Under the pieces are notes generated by a model. That model made no database searches. It was not told the origin of the DNA and saw only the letters and a program-made list of their open reading frames with translations. Shown piece by piece: positions 8,589 to 17,046 of a DNA stretch of 58,239 nt. Every line of letters starts with the position of its first letter. The stretch's first letter is position 1. Source of the stretch: Lachnospiraceae bacterium (GTDB lineage Bacteria > Bacillota > Clostridia > Lachnospirales > Lachnospiraceae). The DNA lies in the NCBI GenBank assembly GCA_900753305.1, contig CAADYR010000020.1, positions 1-58,239 on the forward strand, read 5' to 3'. A program made the position numbers and the translations under genes.

Positions 8589-9289
8589 GCGTATACCTCC
8601 CTAAAATAGGTATCAATTGATTTTCCCTGTTTTTCACGGATTGCATCTACTGTAGTGTGCAGCAGGAGAGAACCGTTTTTCATAAAGATCACTTCGTCAA
8701 GGATGTTCTCAATATCTGTAATTAAGTGTGTAGATAAAAGAATCGTTGCATTTTCGTTATAATTGGTAATGATCGTACGCAGAATATAATCTCTTGCTGC
8801 GGGATCGACACCTGCAATTGGTTCGTCAAGAATGTAGAGGTCAGCTTCTCTGCTCATAACAAGGATCAACTGAACCTTTTCCTTGGAACCCTTGGAAAGT
8901 GTCTTTAATCTGGCTTCCGGATCGATTCCCAGAGAAGAGAACATGCCATAGGCTCTGTCTTCGTTGAAATCGTTATAGAAATCTTTAAAATATTCTACCA
9001 TTTCGCGTATTCGCATATTGCTCTGAAGATAAGTGCGTTCAGGTAAATAAGAAACGATTTTCTTGGTTTCAATGCCTGGTGCATATCCATTGATCGTGAC
9101 AGTACCACAGGATGGAGTCAGAAGTCCGTTGATCATCTTGATCAAAGTTGTTTTACCACAGCCGTTGGGACCCAGCAGTCCGATGATTTTACCCCGTGGG
9201 ATAGACAGATTCATATGGTATACCGCCATATAATTACCGGCGCCTTTATACTGTTTACATAAATCCCTGATTTCCAATAAAGAATCCAT
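8582..9289 (-). CDS. ABC transporter ATP-binding protein
   Basis: A 235-residue ATPase with Walker A GPNGCGKTT and Walker B LYILDEPIAGVDP. The signature is LSKGSKEKVQL instead of LSGGQ; this divergence is usual in the YtrB-like subfamily and does not imply loss of activity. It follows the GntR gene by 2 bases and overlaps the permease gene. Confidence 0.92.
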   Translation of the reverse strand: MDSLLEIRDLCKQYKGAGNYMAVYHMNLSIPRGKIIGLLGPNGCGKTTLIKMINGLLTPSCGTVTINGYAPGIETKKIVSYLPERTYLQSNMRIREMVEYFKDFYNDFNEDRAYGMFSSLGIDPEARLKTLSKGSKEKVQLILVMSREADLYILDEPIAGVDPAARDYILRTIITNYNENATILLSTHLITDIENILDEVIFMKNGSLLLHTTVDAIREKQGKSIDTYFREVYAC

Positions 9290-9291
9290 TT

Positions 9292-9660
9292 TTATATTCC
9301 TCCCTCAATTGTCTCTTTAACGAGTTTCAGGATATGGTCATTATCATATCCCAACTCTTTCATTTTCTCAAAAAAGTTCTTAATCTGCAATACTGCAATT
9401 TGTTTTTGAATCTGTTCGATCATTGTAGTGTCCTCCGTTACAGAGCGTCCGCTTCCTCTTTGTGTTGTGATCAGTCCGCTTTTCTCGAGTTCTGCAAAAG
9501 CCTTCTGCATCGTATTGGGATTTACACTTGCCTGCGCAGCAAGTTCCCTTACACTTGGCAGTTTCTCACCGGGCTTATAGATGCCGGAGATGATACGCAT
9601 CTGGATAATTTCCAGGATCTGCGTATATATGGGACGGTCGGAATTCAATTCCCATTCCAT
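9292..9660 (-). CDS. GntR-family (YtrA-type) repressor
   Basis: A short protein of about 122 residues: an N-terminal winged helix (PIYTQILEIIQMRIISG, LPSVRELAAQASVNPNTMQK, GLITTQRGSG) and a small C-terminal helical dimerisation tail, the YtrA layout. I prefer the ATG at 9660: AGGAAAGGA lies about 9 bases upstream of it, whereas the ATG at 9669 abuts that site. A perfect inverted repeat lies just upstream (9685-9724), so autoregulation of the three-gene operon is very likely. Confidence 0.92.
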   Translation of the reverse strand: MEWELNSDRPIYTQILEIIQMRIISGIYKPGEKLPSVRELAAQASVNPNTMQKAFAELEKSGLITTQRGSGRSVTEDTTMIEQIQKQIAVLQIKNFFEKMKELGYDNDHILKLVKETIEGGI

Positions 9661-9684
9661 AAGTATCATCCTTTCCTGATTTAA

Positions 9685-9724
9685 ATTGTATTACTGTATT
9701 AACTACTTAATACAGTAATACAAT
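9685..9724. promoter_or_regulatory. operator of the GntR/ABC operon
   Basis: ATTGTATTACTGTATTA (9685-9701) and its exact reverse complement TAATACAGTAATACAAT (9708-9724) are separated by 6 bases. This 17-bp perfect inverted repeat begins 25 bases upstream of the repressor start. It matches the form expected of a YtrA-type GntR operator overlapping its own promoter. Confidence 0.8.
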
Positions 9725-9949
9725 AAATATGAAAAGTCAATTAAAAAATTAAAAAAATATAAATGAATAAAAAAACATTGAAATAACGAGATTGTGCATA
9801 AATATGTGCGCTAAAGTAGACTAAAATGTAGAATAAATACAAAAACATAGTAAAAAGATATAAATACTAAAAAATACAAAATTGAATATTTATAATGCAT
9901 AATTATACAGAAAAACTGAAAATAGTTAAATTTGTGACAATAAAAACTA

Positions 9950-9978
9950 TTGACATAAATAATAATTGAGAATAAAAT
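9950..9978 (+). promoter_or_regulatory. oppB: promoter of the opp operon
   Basis: TTGACA at 9950-9955, a 17-base spacer and TAAAAT at 9973-9978. Transcription would start near 9985, about 130 bases before oppB. The rest of the 9725-10000 stretch is very AT-rich and I see no gene in it. Confidence 0.7.
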
Positions 9979-10000
9979 AACCTCAGTCAAAGAAAAATAT

Positions 10001-10063
10001 ATGTTTATCGCCATAAAGGAGTGGAATAAGCCAATGTAGGCGTATTCTCTCCTTATTTTTTTT
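10001..10063 (+). terminator. opp leader: terminator-like hairpin with possible leader peptide
   Basis: The arms 10013-10032 (ataaaggagtggaataagcc) and 10039-10056 (ggcgtattctctccttat) form a long imperfect hairpin capped by gcc/ggc, followed directly by eight T (10056-10063). This is a classical intrinsic-terminator shape, but it lies between the opp promoter and oppB with no gene upstream on this strand. An ATG at 10001 opens a 12-codon frame that ends at TAG 10037-10039, inside the hairpin. It has no clear ribosome site. Attenuation control of opp is inferred. Confidence 0.6.
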
Positions 10064-10117
10064 ACAAAAGGTAAAGAACTATATTTAAGTGATATAAGTA
10101 AAGGAGAGTATTACAAT

Positions 10118-11035
10118 ATGTTCAAGTACATTATAAAGAGAATTGGTCTTGCGATTGTAACAATCTGGGCAGTTGCGACCATTACCTTCTTTCTGATGAA
10201 TCTGGTACCGGGTGGTCCGTTCTTATCCGAGAAAGCAGTCAGTCCTAAGGCGATGGCGGCGCTGGAAGCAAAATATGGACTGGACAAGCCCTTATTCGAG
10301 CAGTATATTACCTATCTTACAGATGCTCTGCATGGAGATTTTGGAGATAGTCTGAAACAGAGAGGACGTACAGTTACTTCTATTATAGTAACAAAGTTCC
10401 CTGTATCTGCCAGAGTAGGAGGTGTTGCTGTTCTGGTAGCACTGATATTTGGTATCCCGCTTGGATGTATTGCTGCAATGCATAGAGGTAAGTTCCTCGA
10501 TAATCTGATCAGCGTTATATCTACCTGTGGTATCGCTGTACCGAGTTTTGTTATCTGTACAGTATTAATGTATTTTCTGGGTGTTCATTTAAAAATTCTT
10601 CCGACCTATGGTCTGACTTCATGGAAGCATTATGTAATGCCTGTTATGGCATTATCTTTCTATCCCATGGCATATATCATGAGACTGATGCGTTCTTCCA
10701 TGCTGGATGTTCTTGGTCAGGATTATATGAGAACCTGTAAGGCAAAGGGTGTCTCTCAGGCAGTCAGCATTTTCAAACATGCGCTTCGTAATGCAATCCT
10801 GCCGGTCATTACCTATGTTGGTCCGATGCTTGCATATACCTTAACGGGAAGCTTCGTTGTTGAGAAGATCTTTACGATTCCCGGTCTGGGCGGTGAATTC
10901 ATCGGTTCCATCTCCAGCCGTGATTACACGGTCATCATGGGAACTACAATTTTCCTTGCAACATTGTTGATCATAATGAATGTGATCGTTGATATCATTT
11001 ATAAAATTGTAGACCCTCGTATTAAGCTCAATTAA
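10118..11035 (+). CDS. oppB: oligopeptide ABC transporter permease OppB
   Basis: A 305-residue inner permease subunit with about six membrane helices. It starts MFKYIIKRIGLAIVTIWAVATITFFLMNLVPGGPF, given here as two parts: the OppB/DppB N-terminal helix and the conserved NLVPGGPF turn. The EAA-loop region near RTCKAKGVSQ contacts the ATPases. It is the first gene of oppBCDFA, with AAAGGAGAG before the ATG. OppB could equally be called DppB; peptide length preference cannot be read. Confidence 0.93.
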   Translation: MFKYIIKRIGLAIVTIWAVATITFFLMNLVPGGPFLSEKAVSPKAMAALEAKYGLDKPLFEQYITYLTDALHGDFGDSLKQRGRTVTSIIVTKFPVSARVGGVAVLVALIFGIPLGCIAAMHRGKFLDNLISVISTCGIAVPSFVICTVLMYFLGVHLKILPTYGLTSWKHYVMPVMALSFYPMAYIMRLMRSSMLDVLGQDYMRTCKAKGVSQAVSIFKHALRNAILPVITYVGPMLAYTLTGSFVVEKIFTIPGLGGEFIGSISSRDYTVIMGTTIFLATLLIIMNVIVDIIYKIVDPRIKLN

Positions 11036-11050
11036 CGGAGGATATAGAAA

Positions 11051-12097
11051 ATGAAAGAGAACCCAATCAGTTTTCAGCAGAAGTGGAATCCTGAAGATTT
11101 CCTGCCTGCAACAAATGAAGAAAAAGAAAGTCTCGTAGTCATGCGAGAGAGCGTAAGCTTCTGGAAAGATGGCTTTAGAAGACTTCGTAAAAATAAAGTA
11201 GCAATGGCGAGTCTGATCATTATTATCATAATTATGATTTTGTCCTTTATTGTACCTTCTTTTTATCCGTATTCATATAAGACACAGATCAAAGGTGCAA
11301 ACAATCTGGCTCCGATGCAGTATTCTCAGGATGAACTGGCAAGGATCGATGCGGGAGAGAGTGTTTTCCCTCATATCCTTGGTACAGATAAGATGGGACG
11401 TGATTATGCAATCCGTGTTATGATGGGAAGCCGTATTTCACTGATGGTAGGTCTGATCGCTACCGCCATTATTCTGGTAATCGGTTCCATTTATGGTTCT
11501 GTTGCAGCTTTCTTCGGAGGCTGGGTAGACCTGGTAATGATGAGAATTGTAGATATTATATATACAGTTCCGGATGTTCTGCTGATCGTTCTTTTGTCTT
11601 TTGCGATCAAGAGTCCATTAGAGTCACTGGCACAGGTTCCCGGGTTTGGCTGGGTACAGACAGTAGGTACGAACCTGATCAGTATTTTCATTGTATTTGC
11701 TTTGCTTTACTGGGTAGGTATGGCGCGTATGGTACGTAGCCAGATCCTGATGCTTAAAGAGAGCGAGTATGTTACCGCTGCCAGAGCACTGGGTGCCAAG
11801 AATGGCAGAATCATTAAGAAGCACCTGTTAACGAACTGTATTGGTACTTTGATCGTAACGACTACATTACAGATTCCATCCTCGATCTTTACAGAGAGCT
11901 TTTTGAGTTTCCTGGGATTAGGTGTTGCAGTACCGCTTCCTTCCTTGGGAAGTCTGGCAAGTGAAGCCATCAACGGTATCAATACATATCCGTATTTGTT
12001 GTTTATTCCGTCAATACTGATCAGTTTGATCATTTTGAGTTTTAACCTGCTGGGAGATGGACTTAGAGACGCATTTGACCCTAAGCTTAAGAATTAA
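11051..12097 (+). CDS. oppC: oligopeptide ABC transporter permease OppC
   Basis: A 348-residue permease. The N-terminal cytoplasmic stretch (about 45 residues) precedes a first helix and an external loop carrying ILGTDKMGRDYAIRVMMGSR, the OppC/DppC hallmark. Five more helices follow, with the EAA motif in the segment YVTAARALGAKNGRIIKKH. The gene begins 15 bases after oppB with an ACGGAGGAT ribosome site. Confidence 0.94.
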   Translation: MKENPISFQQKWNPEDFLPATNEEKESLVVMRESVSFWKDGFRRLRKNKVAMASLIIIIIIMILSFIVPSFYPYSYKTQIKGANNLAPMQYSQDELARIDAGESVFPHILGTDKMGRDYAIRVMMGSRISLMVGLIATAIILVIGSIYGSVAAFFGGWVDLVMMRIVDIIYTVPDVLLIVLLSFAIKSPLESLAQVPGFGWVQTVGTNLISIFIVFALLYWVGMARMVRSQILMLKESEYVTAARALGAKNGRIIKKHLLTNCIGTLIVTTTLQIPSSIFTESFLSFLGLGVAVPLPSLGSLASEAINGINTYPYLLFIPSILISLIILSFNLLGDGLRDAFDPKLKN

Positions 12098-12123
12098 CGA
12101 AGACAGGTTCATAGGAGGAAATT

Positions 12124-13128
12124 ATGTCAGAATATCTTGTAGATATCAATCATGAGCGTCTATCCTTTTTTACCCCTGCGGGTGAAGTCAAGGCACTGAA
12201 CGATGTGTCCATTCATGTTAAGGAAGGCGAAGTATTAGGAATCGTAGGAGAAAGCGGTTCCGGTAAGTCTGTTACAGCATATAGCCTGATGGGGCTGACT
12301 GCATACCCAGGTAAGCTCATTGGAGGAACACTGGATTTTAACGGACATAGAATCAATGAAATGACAGAGAAAGAGATGCGTAAGATCAGAGGAAATGAAG
12401 TATCTATCATATTCCAGGATCCTATGACAAGCTTAAACCCTGTTTATACAATTGGTAATCAGATCGAGGAGGTTATCCTTCTCCATACAGATAAAAAGAA
12501 AAAAGAAGCACATGAACGTGCGAAAGAGCTGCTGACTCTGGTAGGTATCAATGAACCGGAGAAGAGATTAAAGCAGTATCCGCATGAACTTTCCGGTGGT
12601 ATGCGTCAGAGAGTCATGATCGCTATCGCACTTGCCTGTGAACCCAAACTTCTGATCGCGGATGAACCTACTACTGCGTTGGATGTTACGATTCAGGCAC
12701 AGATCCTTGAACTGATGATGGATCTGAAGGATAAGCTTGGAATGGCGATCATCATGATCACACATGATCTTGGCATTGTAGCCAGCATGTGTGAGAAGAT
12801 TGCAGTTATGTATGCAGGCAGAATCGTAGAATACGGTACAACAGATGAGATATTCTATGAACCGAAACATGAATATACCAAGGGATTACTTAAAAGTATC
12901 CCGAAACTGGATGCCAAGGAACATGAGAAACTGGTTCCTATTGAAGGTACTCCGATCGATTTGTTAAATCCGCCTAAGGGATGTCCATTTGCACCACGCT
13001 GCAATAACTGCATGAAGATATGTCTGCGTGAGATGCCTCCTGTTACGACCTTTGGTGATGTCCATTATACACAGTGCTGGATGAATCAGAAGGCACAGAT
13101 GGAAGGAGGAGAGACAGGTGAGCGATAA
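12124..13128 (+). CDS. oppD: oligopeptide ABC transporter ATPase OppD
   Basis: A 334-residue ATPase with Walker A GESGSGKS, signature LSGGMRQRV, Walker B LLIADEPTTALD and switch His in ITHDLG. The C-terminal oligopeptide extension contains CPFAPRCNNCMKICL, the Cys cluster typical of OppD/DppD proteins. Its 3' end overlaps oppF by 11 bases. Confidence 0.95.
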   Translation: MSEYLVDINHERLSFFTPAGEVKALNDVSIHVKEGEVLGIVGESGSGKSVTAYSLMGLTAYPGKLIGGTLDFNGHRINEMTEKEMRKIRGNEVSIIFQDPMTSLNPVYTIGNQIEEVILLHTDKKKKEAHERAKELLTLVGINEPEKRLKQYPHELSGGMRQRVMIAIALACEPKLLIADEPTTALDVTIQAQILELMMDLKDKLGMAIIMITHDLGIVASMCEKIAVMYAGRIVEYGTTDEIFYEPKHEYTKGLLKSIPKLDAKEHEKLVPIEGTPIDLLNPPKGCPFAPRCNNCMKICLREMPPVTTFGDVHYTQCWMNQKAQMEGGETGER

Positions 13129-14101
13129 ATTAGTAGAAATACAGCACTTGAAACAGTATTTTCCTGCCGGTGGTTACGGTAAGAACAAAAGATATGTAAA
13201 AGCCGTAGATGATGTATCCTTTTATGTAAATAAAGGAGAAACACTGGGACTTGTAGGAGAATCCGGATGTGGTAAGACAACAACAGGACGAAGCCTGCTC
13301 CGTCTCTATGAACCTACTGCAGGTAAGATCATATATGATGATCAGGTGATTTTTGACAGTGAGAACAAAATCGCGGTAGATATGCTTCCGTATCGTAAGA
13401 AGATGCAGATCGTATTTCAGGACCCATATGCCAGCCTTGATCCACGTATGACAGTAGCTGACATTATTGGGGAAGCAATTGATATTCATAAACTGGCAGC
13501 CAATAAAAAGGAAAGATACGATATCATTATTGATATGTTGCGTAAAGTAGGATTGAATTCCGAACATGCCAACCGTTATCCCCATGAATTTTCGGGTGGA
13601 CAAAGACAGCGTGTCGGTATTGCCAGAGCGTTGGCAGTAAATCCGCAGTTTATTGTCTGTGATGAACCTATTTCTGCATTGGATGTATCCATTCAGGCAC
13701 AGGTCATTAATATGTTTGAAGATCTTCAACAGGAAATGGGTCTGACTTATCTGTTCATTGCCCATGACCTTTCAGTTGTAAAACATATATCTAACAGAAT
13801 TGGTGTTATGTATTTAGGTAAGCTGGTAGAGTTGGCAGACAGCTATGAATTGACAACACACAGCATACATCCATACACCAGAAGCCTGATTTCTGCAATT
13901 CCAATTGCAGATCCCAAGACAGCGAGACAGAATAAGCGAATCGTGCTTGAAGGCGATGTGCCAAGCCCGCTGAATCCGCCTTCAGGCTGTAGATTCCGTA
14001 CCAGATGTCCTTATGCGACAGAACAGTGTGCGGCAGAACAACCGGAGTGGAGAGAGGTGTCAACAGGTCACTATGTGGCATGTCATCACCCATGTATTTG
14101 A
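13118..14101 (+). CDS. oppF: oligopeptide ABC transporter ATPase OppF
   Basis: A 327-residue ATPase starting at GTG inside the end of oppD, with GGAGGAGAGACAG as ribosome site. Walker A GESGCGKTT, signature FSGGQRQRVGIARAL and Walker B FIVCDEPISALD are intact. The C-terminal extension has CRFRTRCPYATEQC. It pairs with OppD to power OppBC. Confidence 0.95.
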   Translation: MSDKLVEIQHLKQYFPAGGYGKNKRYVKAVDDVSFYVNKGETLGLVGESGCGKTTTGRSLLRLYEPTAGKIIYDDQVIFDSENKIAVDMLPYRKKMQIVFQDPYASLDPRMTVADIIGEAIDIHKLAANKKERYDIIIDMLRKVGLNSEHANRYPHEFSGGQRQRVGIARALAVNPQFIVCDEPISALDVSIQAQVINMFEDLQQEMGLTYLFIAHDLSVVKHISNRIGVMYLGKLVELADSYELTTHSIHPYTRSLISAIPIADPKTARQNKRIVLEGDVPSPLNPPSGCRFRTRCPYATEQCAAEQPEWREVSTGHYVACHHPCI

Positions 14102-14173
14102 TAGGCAGTTATGCAGTGTCACCGCTGCATAGTGTTTATATATAAACTTTTATTTCATAGAGGAGGATATGGT

Positions 14174-15874
14174 ATGAAAAAGAAAGTAATTTCTCTTATG
14201 CTTGCTGCATGCATGGTTATGGGCATGACAGCATGCGGTTCATCTGCATCAACGACTGATTCACAGCCGGCAGCAGACGGAACAACATCTGAGACACAGG
14301 CAGCTACAACAGATGCAGCAGCCCAGACAACAGAGAGTACAGGCGACAAGGAACTTGCAGTTCAGATCGGACCTGACCCTGAAACAATCGATCCTGCTTT
14401 GAACAGTGCAGTAGATGGCGGTAACATGTTATTACATGCTTATGAGTGTCTGCTTACTGTAGGTGAGGATGGAACACTTCAGCCAGGACAGGCAGAATCC
14501 TATGATGTGTCTGAAGATGGTCTTACATGGACATTCCATTTAAGAGATGGATTAAAGTGGTCAGATGGTTCTGATTTAACGGCAAATGATTTCGTATACA
14601 GCTGGAAACGTGTATGCGATCCTGAAGTAGCAGCTCCTTATGCTGAAACAGTTCTTGGCATGGTTAAGGGTTATGACGAAGCAATCGATGGTAACCTTGA
14701 TGCACTTGGAGTATCTGCACCGGATGATTCTACACTTGTAGTAGAGTTAGCTAATCCCTGCTCATACTTTGGCAGCCTTGCAGCATTTGCTACATTGAGC
14801 CCTGTTCAGGAAGCTACTATCGAAGCAAACGGTGAAGCATGGGCAACAGCTCCTGAAACATATGTATCTAATGGACCTTTCTACATGACAGAGTGGGTTC
14901 CTGGTTCTCATATTACATTCAGCAAGAACCCATACTACTGGAATGCAGATGCTATTAAACTTGACAGATTGAAATTCGTCCTGATGGAAGATTCTAATGC
15001 AGCTTACAGTGCATACCAGACAGGCGAAGTATTAATGATCAAGGATGTACCTACAGAAGAGATCCCAAGCCTTACAGGAACAGATGATTTCTATGTAGAT
15101 CCTATTATTGGTACATACTACATCAGTCTTAACATTCAGAAGGCACCTTTTGATGATGTAAATGTACGTAAGGCATTAAGTCTTGCTATTGACCGTGAAT
15201 ATGTTGCAAGCACTCTGATGCAGGGTACTTATACAGCAGCAGGCAACTTCATGGGACCTGGCTGGATGGATACAGACGGAACAGAGTTCATGAGCAATGC
15301 TAACGGTGGTAAGCCATACATTGATACAACCAATTTTGAAGCTAATCTTGAAGAAGCTAAACAGCTCCTTGCAGATGCAGGATATCCTGATGGAGAAGGC
15401 TTCCCTACAATCAGCTATACAACAAATGATGCCGGTTATCACAAGGTAGTAGCTGAGTATTTACAGCAGGCATGGGCTGAACTTGGTATCGACCTTCAGG
15501 TTAATATCGTTGAGTGGTCCAGCTTCACTCCTATGCGTCGTTCCGGTGACTTTGAAGTTGCACGTAATGGTTGGGTAGGTGACTACAGTGATCCTTCTAA
15601 CATGTTAGAGCTGTTCTGCACAACAAACGGTAACAATGATGGTAAGTTCAGCAATGCTGACTTTGATGCAGCTATTGATACTTCAAGATCTACTCTGGAT
15701 GCAGCAGAGCGTTCTACAGCACTTCATACAGCAGAAGATATCTTAATGGATCAGGCTGGATGTATTCCTCTTGCTTACTACAATGACTTCTGGTTACAGA
15801 GCAGCAAGATTACAGGTGCTTGGCATTCTGCTTATGGATACTGGTACTTCATGTATGCAGATATTACAGAATAA
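14174..15874 (+). CDS. oppA: oligopeptide-binding lipoprotein OppA
   Basis: A 566-residue SBP_bac_5 family solute-binding protein. The start at 14174 follows AGGAGGATATGGT; an in-frame upstream ATG at 14111 would put a non-signal stretch ahead of the lipoprotein signal and is rejected. Signal peptide MKKKVISLMLAACMVMG, then lipobox MTAC-G, then a low-complexity Ser/Thr/Ala linker. The core has the family motifs ETIDPALN, TWTFHLRDGLKWSDG and NDFVYSWKR. It captures peptides outside the membrane for OppBCDF. It is the last gene, followed by a strong terminator. Confidence 0.95.
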   Translation: MKKKVISLMLAACMVMGMTACGSSASTTDSQPAADGTTSETQAATTDAAAQTTESTGDKELAVQIGPDPETIDPALNSAVDGGNMLLHAYECLLTVGEDGTLQPGQAESYDVSEDGLTWTFHLRDGLKWSDGSDLTANDFVYSWKRVCDPEVAAPYAETVLGMVKGYDEAIDGNLDALGVSAPDDSTLVVELANPCSYFGSLAAFATLSPVQEATIEANGEAWATAPETYVSNGPFYMTEWVPGSHITFSKNPYYWNADAIKLDRLKFVLMEDSNAAYSAYQTGEVLMIKDVPTEEIPSLTGTDDFYVDPIIGTYYISLNIQKAPFDDVNVRKALSLAIDREYVASTLMQGTYTAAGNFMGPGWMDTDGTEFMSNANGGKPYIDTTNFEANLEEAKQLLADAGYPDGEGFPTISYTTNDAGYHKVVAEYLQQAWAELGIDLQVNIVEWSSFTPMRRSGDFEVARNGWVGDYSDPSNMLELFCTTNGNNDGKFSNADFDAAIDTSRSTLDAAERSTALHTAEDILMDQAGCIPLAYYNDFWLQSSKITGAWHSAYGYWYFMYADITE

Positions 15875-15894
15875 TTGAATCGTATGATTATTAT

Positions 15895-15930
15895 AAAAAT
15901 CCCGCAGGGCATATTCCTGTGGGATTTTTA
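15895..15930 (+). terminator. terminator of the opp operon
   Basis: AAAAATCCCGCAGG pairs with CCTGTGGGATTTTT (one G:U pair) around a 7-base loop and ends in T. It isolates opp from the cluster that starts at 16062. Confidence 0.9.
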
Positions 15931-16061
15931 TGTTAACTGCCATTTGTAGAATGAACACACTGATAGTGCACAAAAGATGCAAATGCATGCATAAAAAATG
16001 CATTTATAAAATAAAAATAACTTTTTTATAAAATTATATAGTATGATGTTGGAAAATTTTG

Positions 16062-16090
16062 TTGATTTTTGTCGCAAAATATATTATAAT
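16062..16090 (+). promoter_or_regulatory. promoter of the injection-system gene cluster
   Basis: TTGATT at 16062-16067, a 17-base spacer and a perfect TATAAT at 16085-16090. The predicted start (about 16097) leaves a 5' leader of about 170 bases. The remaining 15931-16061 stretch is AT-rich, includes a tgcat-rich patch near 15978-16003, and has no gene that I can see. Confidence 0.65.
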
Positions 16091-16142
16091 TCGTTGTATA
16101 TGAGAGAGCAGCTAGAGGGGAATTTAAAAATTGTGTAAAATG

Positions 16143-16172
16143 ATAATAAACAAAGCTGGTTTATTATTTTTT
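16143..16172 (+). terminator. AT-rich hairpin plus T-run in the cluster leader
   Basis: ATAATAAAC (16143-16151) pairs with GTTTATTAT (16159-16167) around a 7-base loop, followed by five T. The stem is almost all A/T, so termination would be weak; it may be a regulatory or stability element of the leader. Confidence 0.3.
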
Positions 16173-16269
16173 GGTTGCGTAGATTACAATAGTAGTTTAG
16201 GCAATTTTTTTTGTTTAAGGCAAATGAAATAGTAAAAAAGTCACAAATGTATCAGAAATGAGGACACAA

Positions 16270-17046
16270 ATGAGATATATGGCAACGGCAGTTACGGATG
16301 CCGGCATCGTAAAAAAAATCAATCAAGACAGCCTTACTGTTAAGATAGCCCAAACGTCCAGCGGGCAAGTATGCATGGCTGTTGTATGCGATGGATTGGG
16401 TGGTCTTTCATTAGGGGAGGTAGCCAGTGGAAATGTCGTATTGGCTTTTGACAGATGGTTCAGGGAACAGTTTTTAAAATCTGATGAAGAATGGACACAG
16501 GAAAGTATTAAGAATAGTTGGCAGGAAATTATAACATCCATGAATGAAAAAATCAGGAAATATGGTGCCAGTCAGGGAGTGGAACTGGGTACGACACTTA
16601 CAGCAGTACTTTTTCTGAAAAACAAGTTTTATGTAGCACATGTAGGTGATTCAAGATTGTATGAAATAACGGACTGCTGCAGGCAATTGACCAAAGACCA
16701 GACTGTTGTTGCAAGAGAATTGGAGCAGGGAATCATAACAAAAGAGCAGGCGCTTACAGACAGCAGGAAAAATATTTTGCTTCAGTGTATTGGTGTAACA
16801 CAGAAATTAATTCCTGATTTTTATTGTGGAGATATTAATGAAGCGGCAGCTTATCTGATCTGTTCAGACGGATTCCGTCATGTTATATCTTCTGAGGAAA
16901 TTTACCAATGGTGCAGACCTTTACAAAACCTTACACAGAAGGTAATGAAGATAAATTTAACCAGCCTTGTAGAATGTAATAAGCAGCGTGGAGAGAGAGA
17001 TAATATTTCGGCGGTATTGATTCAGGTAGGTAGAGAAACATGTTAG
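16270..17046 (+). CDS. PP2C-family Ser/Thr protein phosphatase
   Basis: A protein of about 258 residues with all metal-ligand motifs of a bacterial PP2C (PppA/PrpC type): NQDSL, VVCDGLGGLSLGE, AHVGDSRLYE, CSDGF and RDNISAVLI. It has no membrane segment, so it is cytoplasmic. I choose the ATG at 16270 because TGAGGA (16259-16264) sits 5 bases upstream; an ATG at 16258 is possible. Its end overlaps the kinase gene by 7 bases, making a coupled phosphatase-kinase pair like pppA/ppkA of T6SS loci. Probable role: removing phosphate from Thr sites on the machine's regulators. Confidence 0.92.
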   Translation: MRYMATAVTDAGIVKKINQDSLTVKIAQTSSGQVCMAVVCDGLGGLSLGEVASGNVVLAFDRWFREQFLKSDEEWTQESIKNSWQEIITSMNEKIRKYGASQGVELGTTLTAVLFLKNKFYVAHVGDSRLYEITDCCRQLTKDQTVVARELEQGIITKEQALTDSRKNILLQCIGVTQKLIPDFYCGDINEAAAYLICSDGFRHVISSEEIYQWCRPLQNLTQKVMKINLTSLVECNKQRGERDNISAVLIQVGRETC

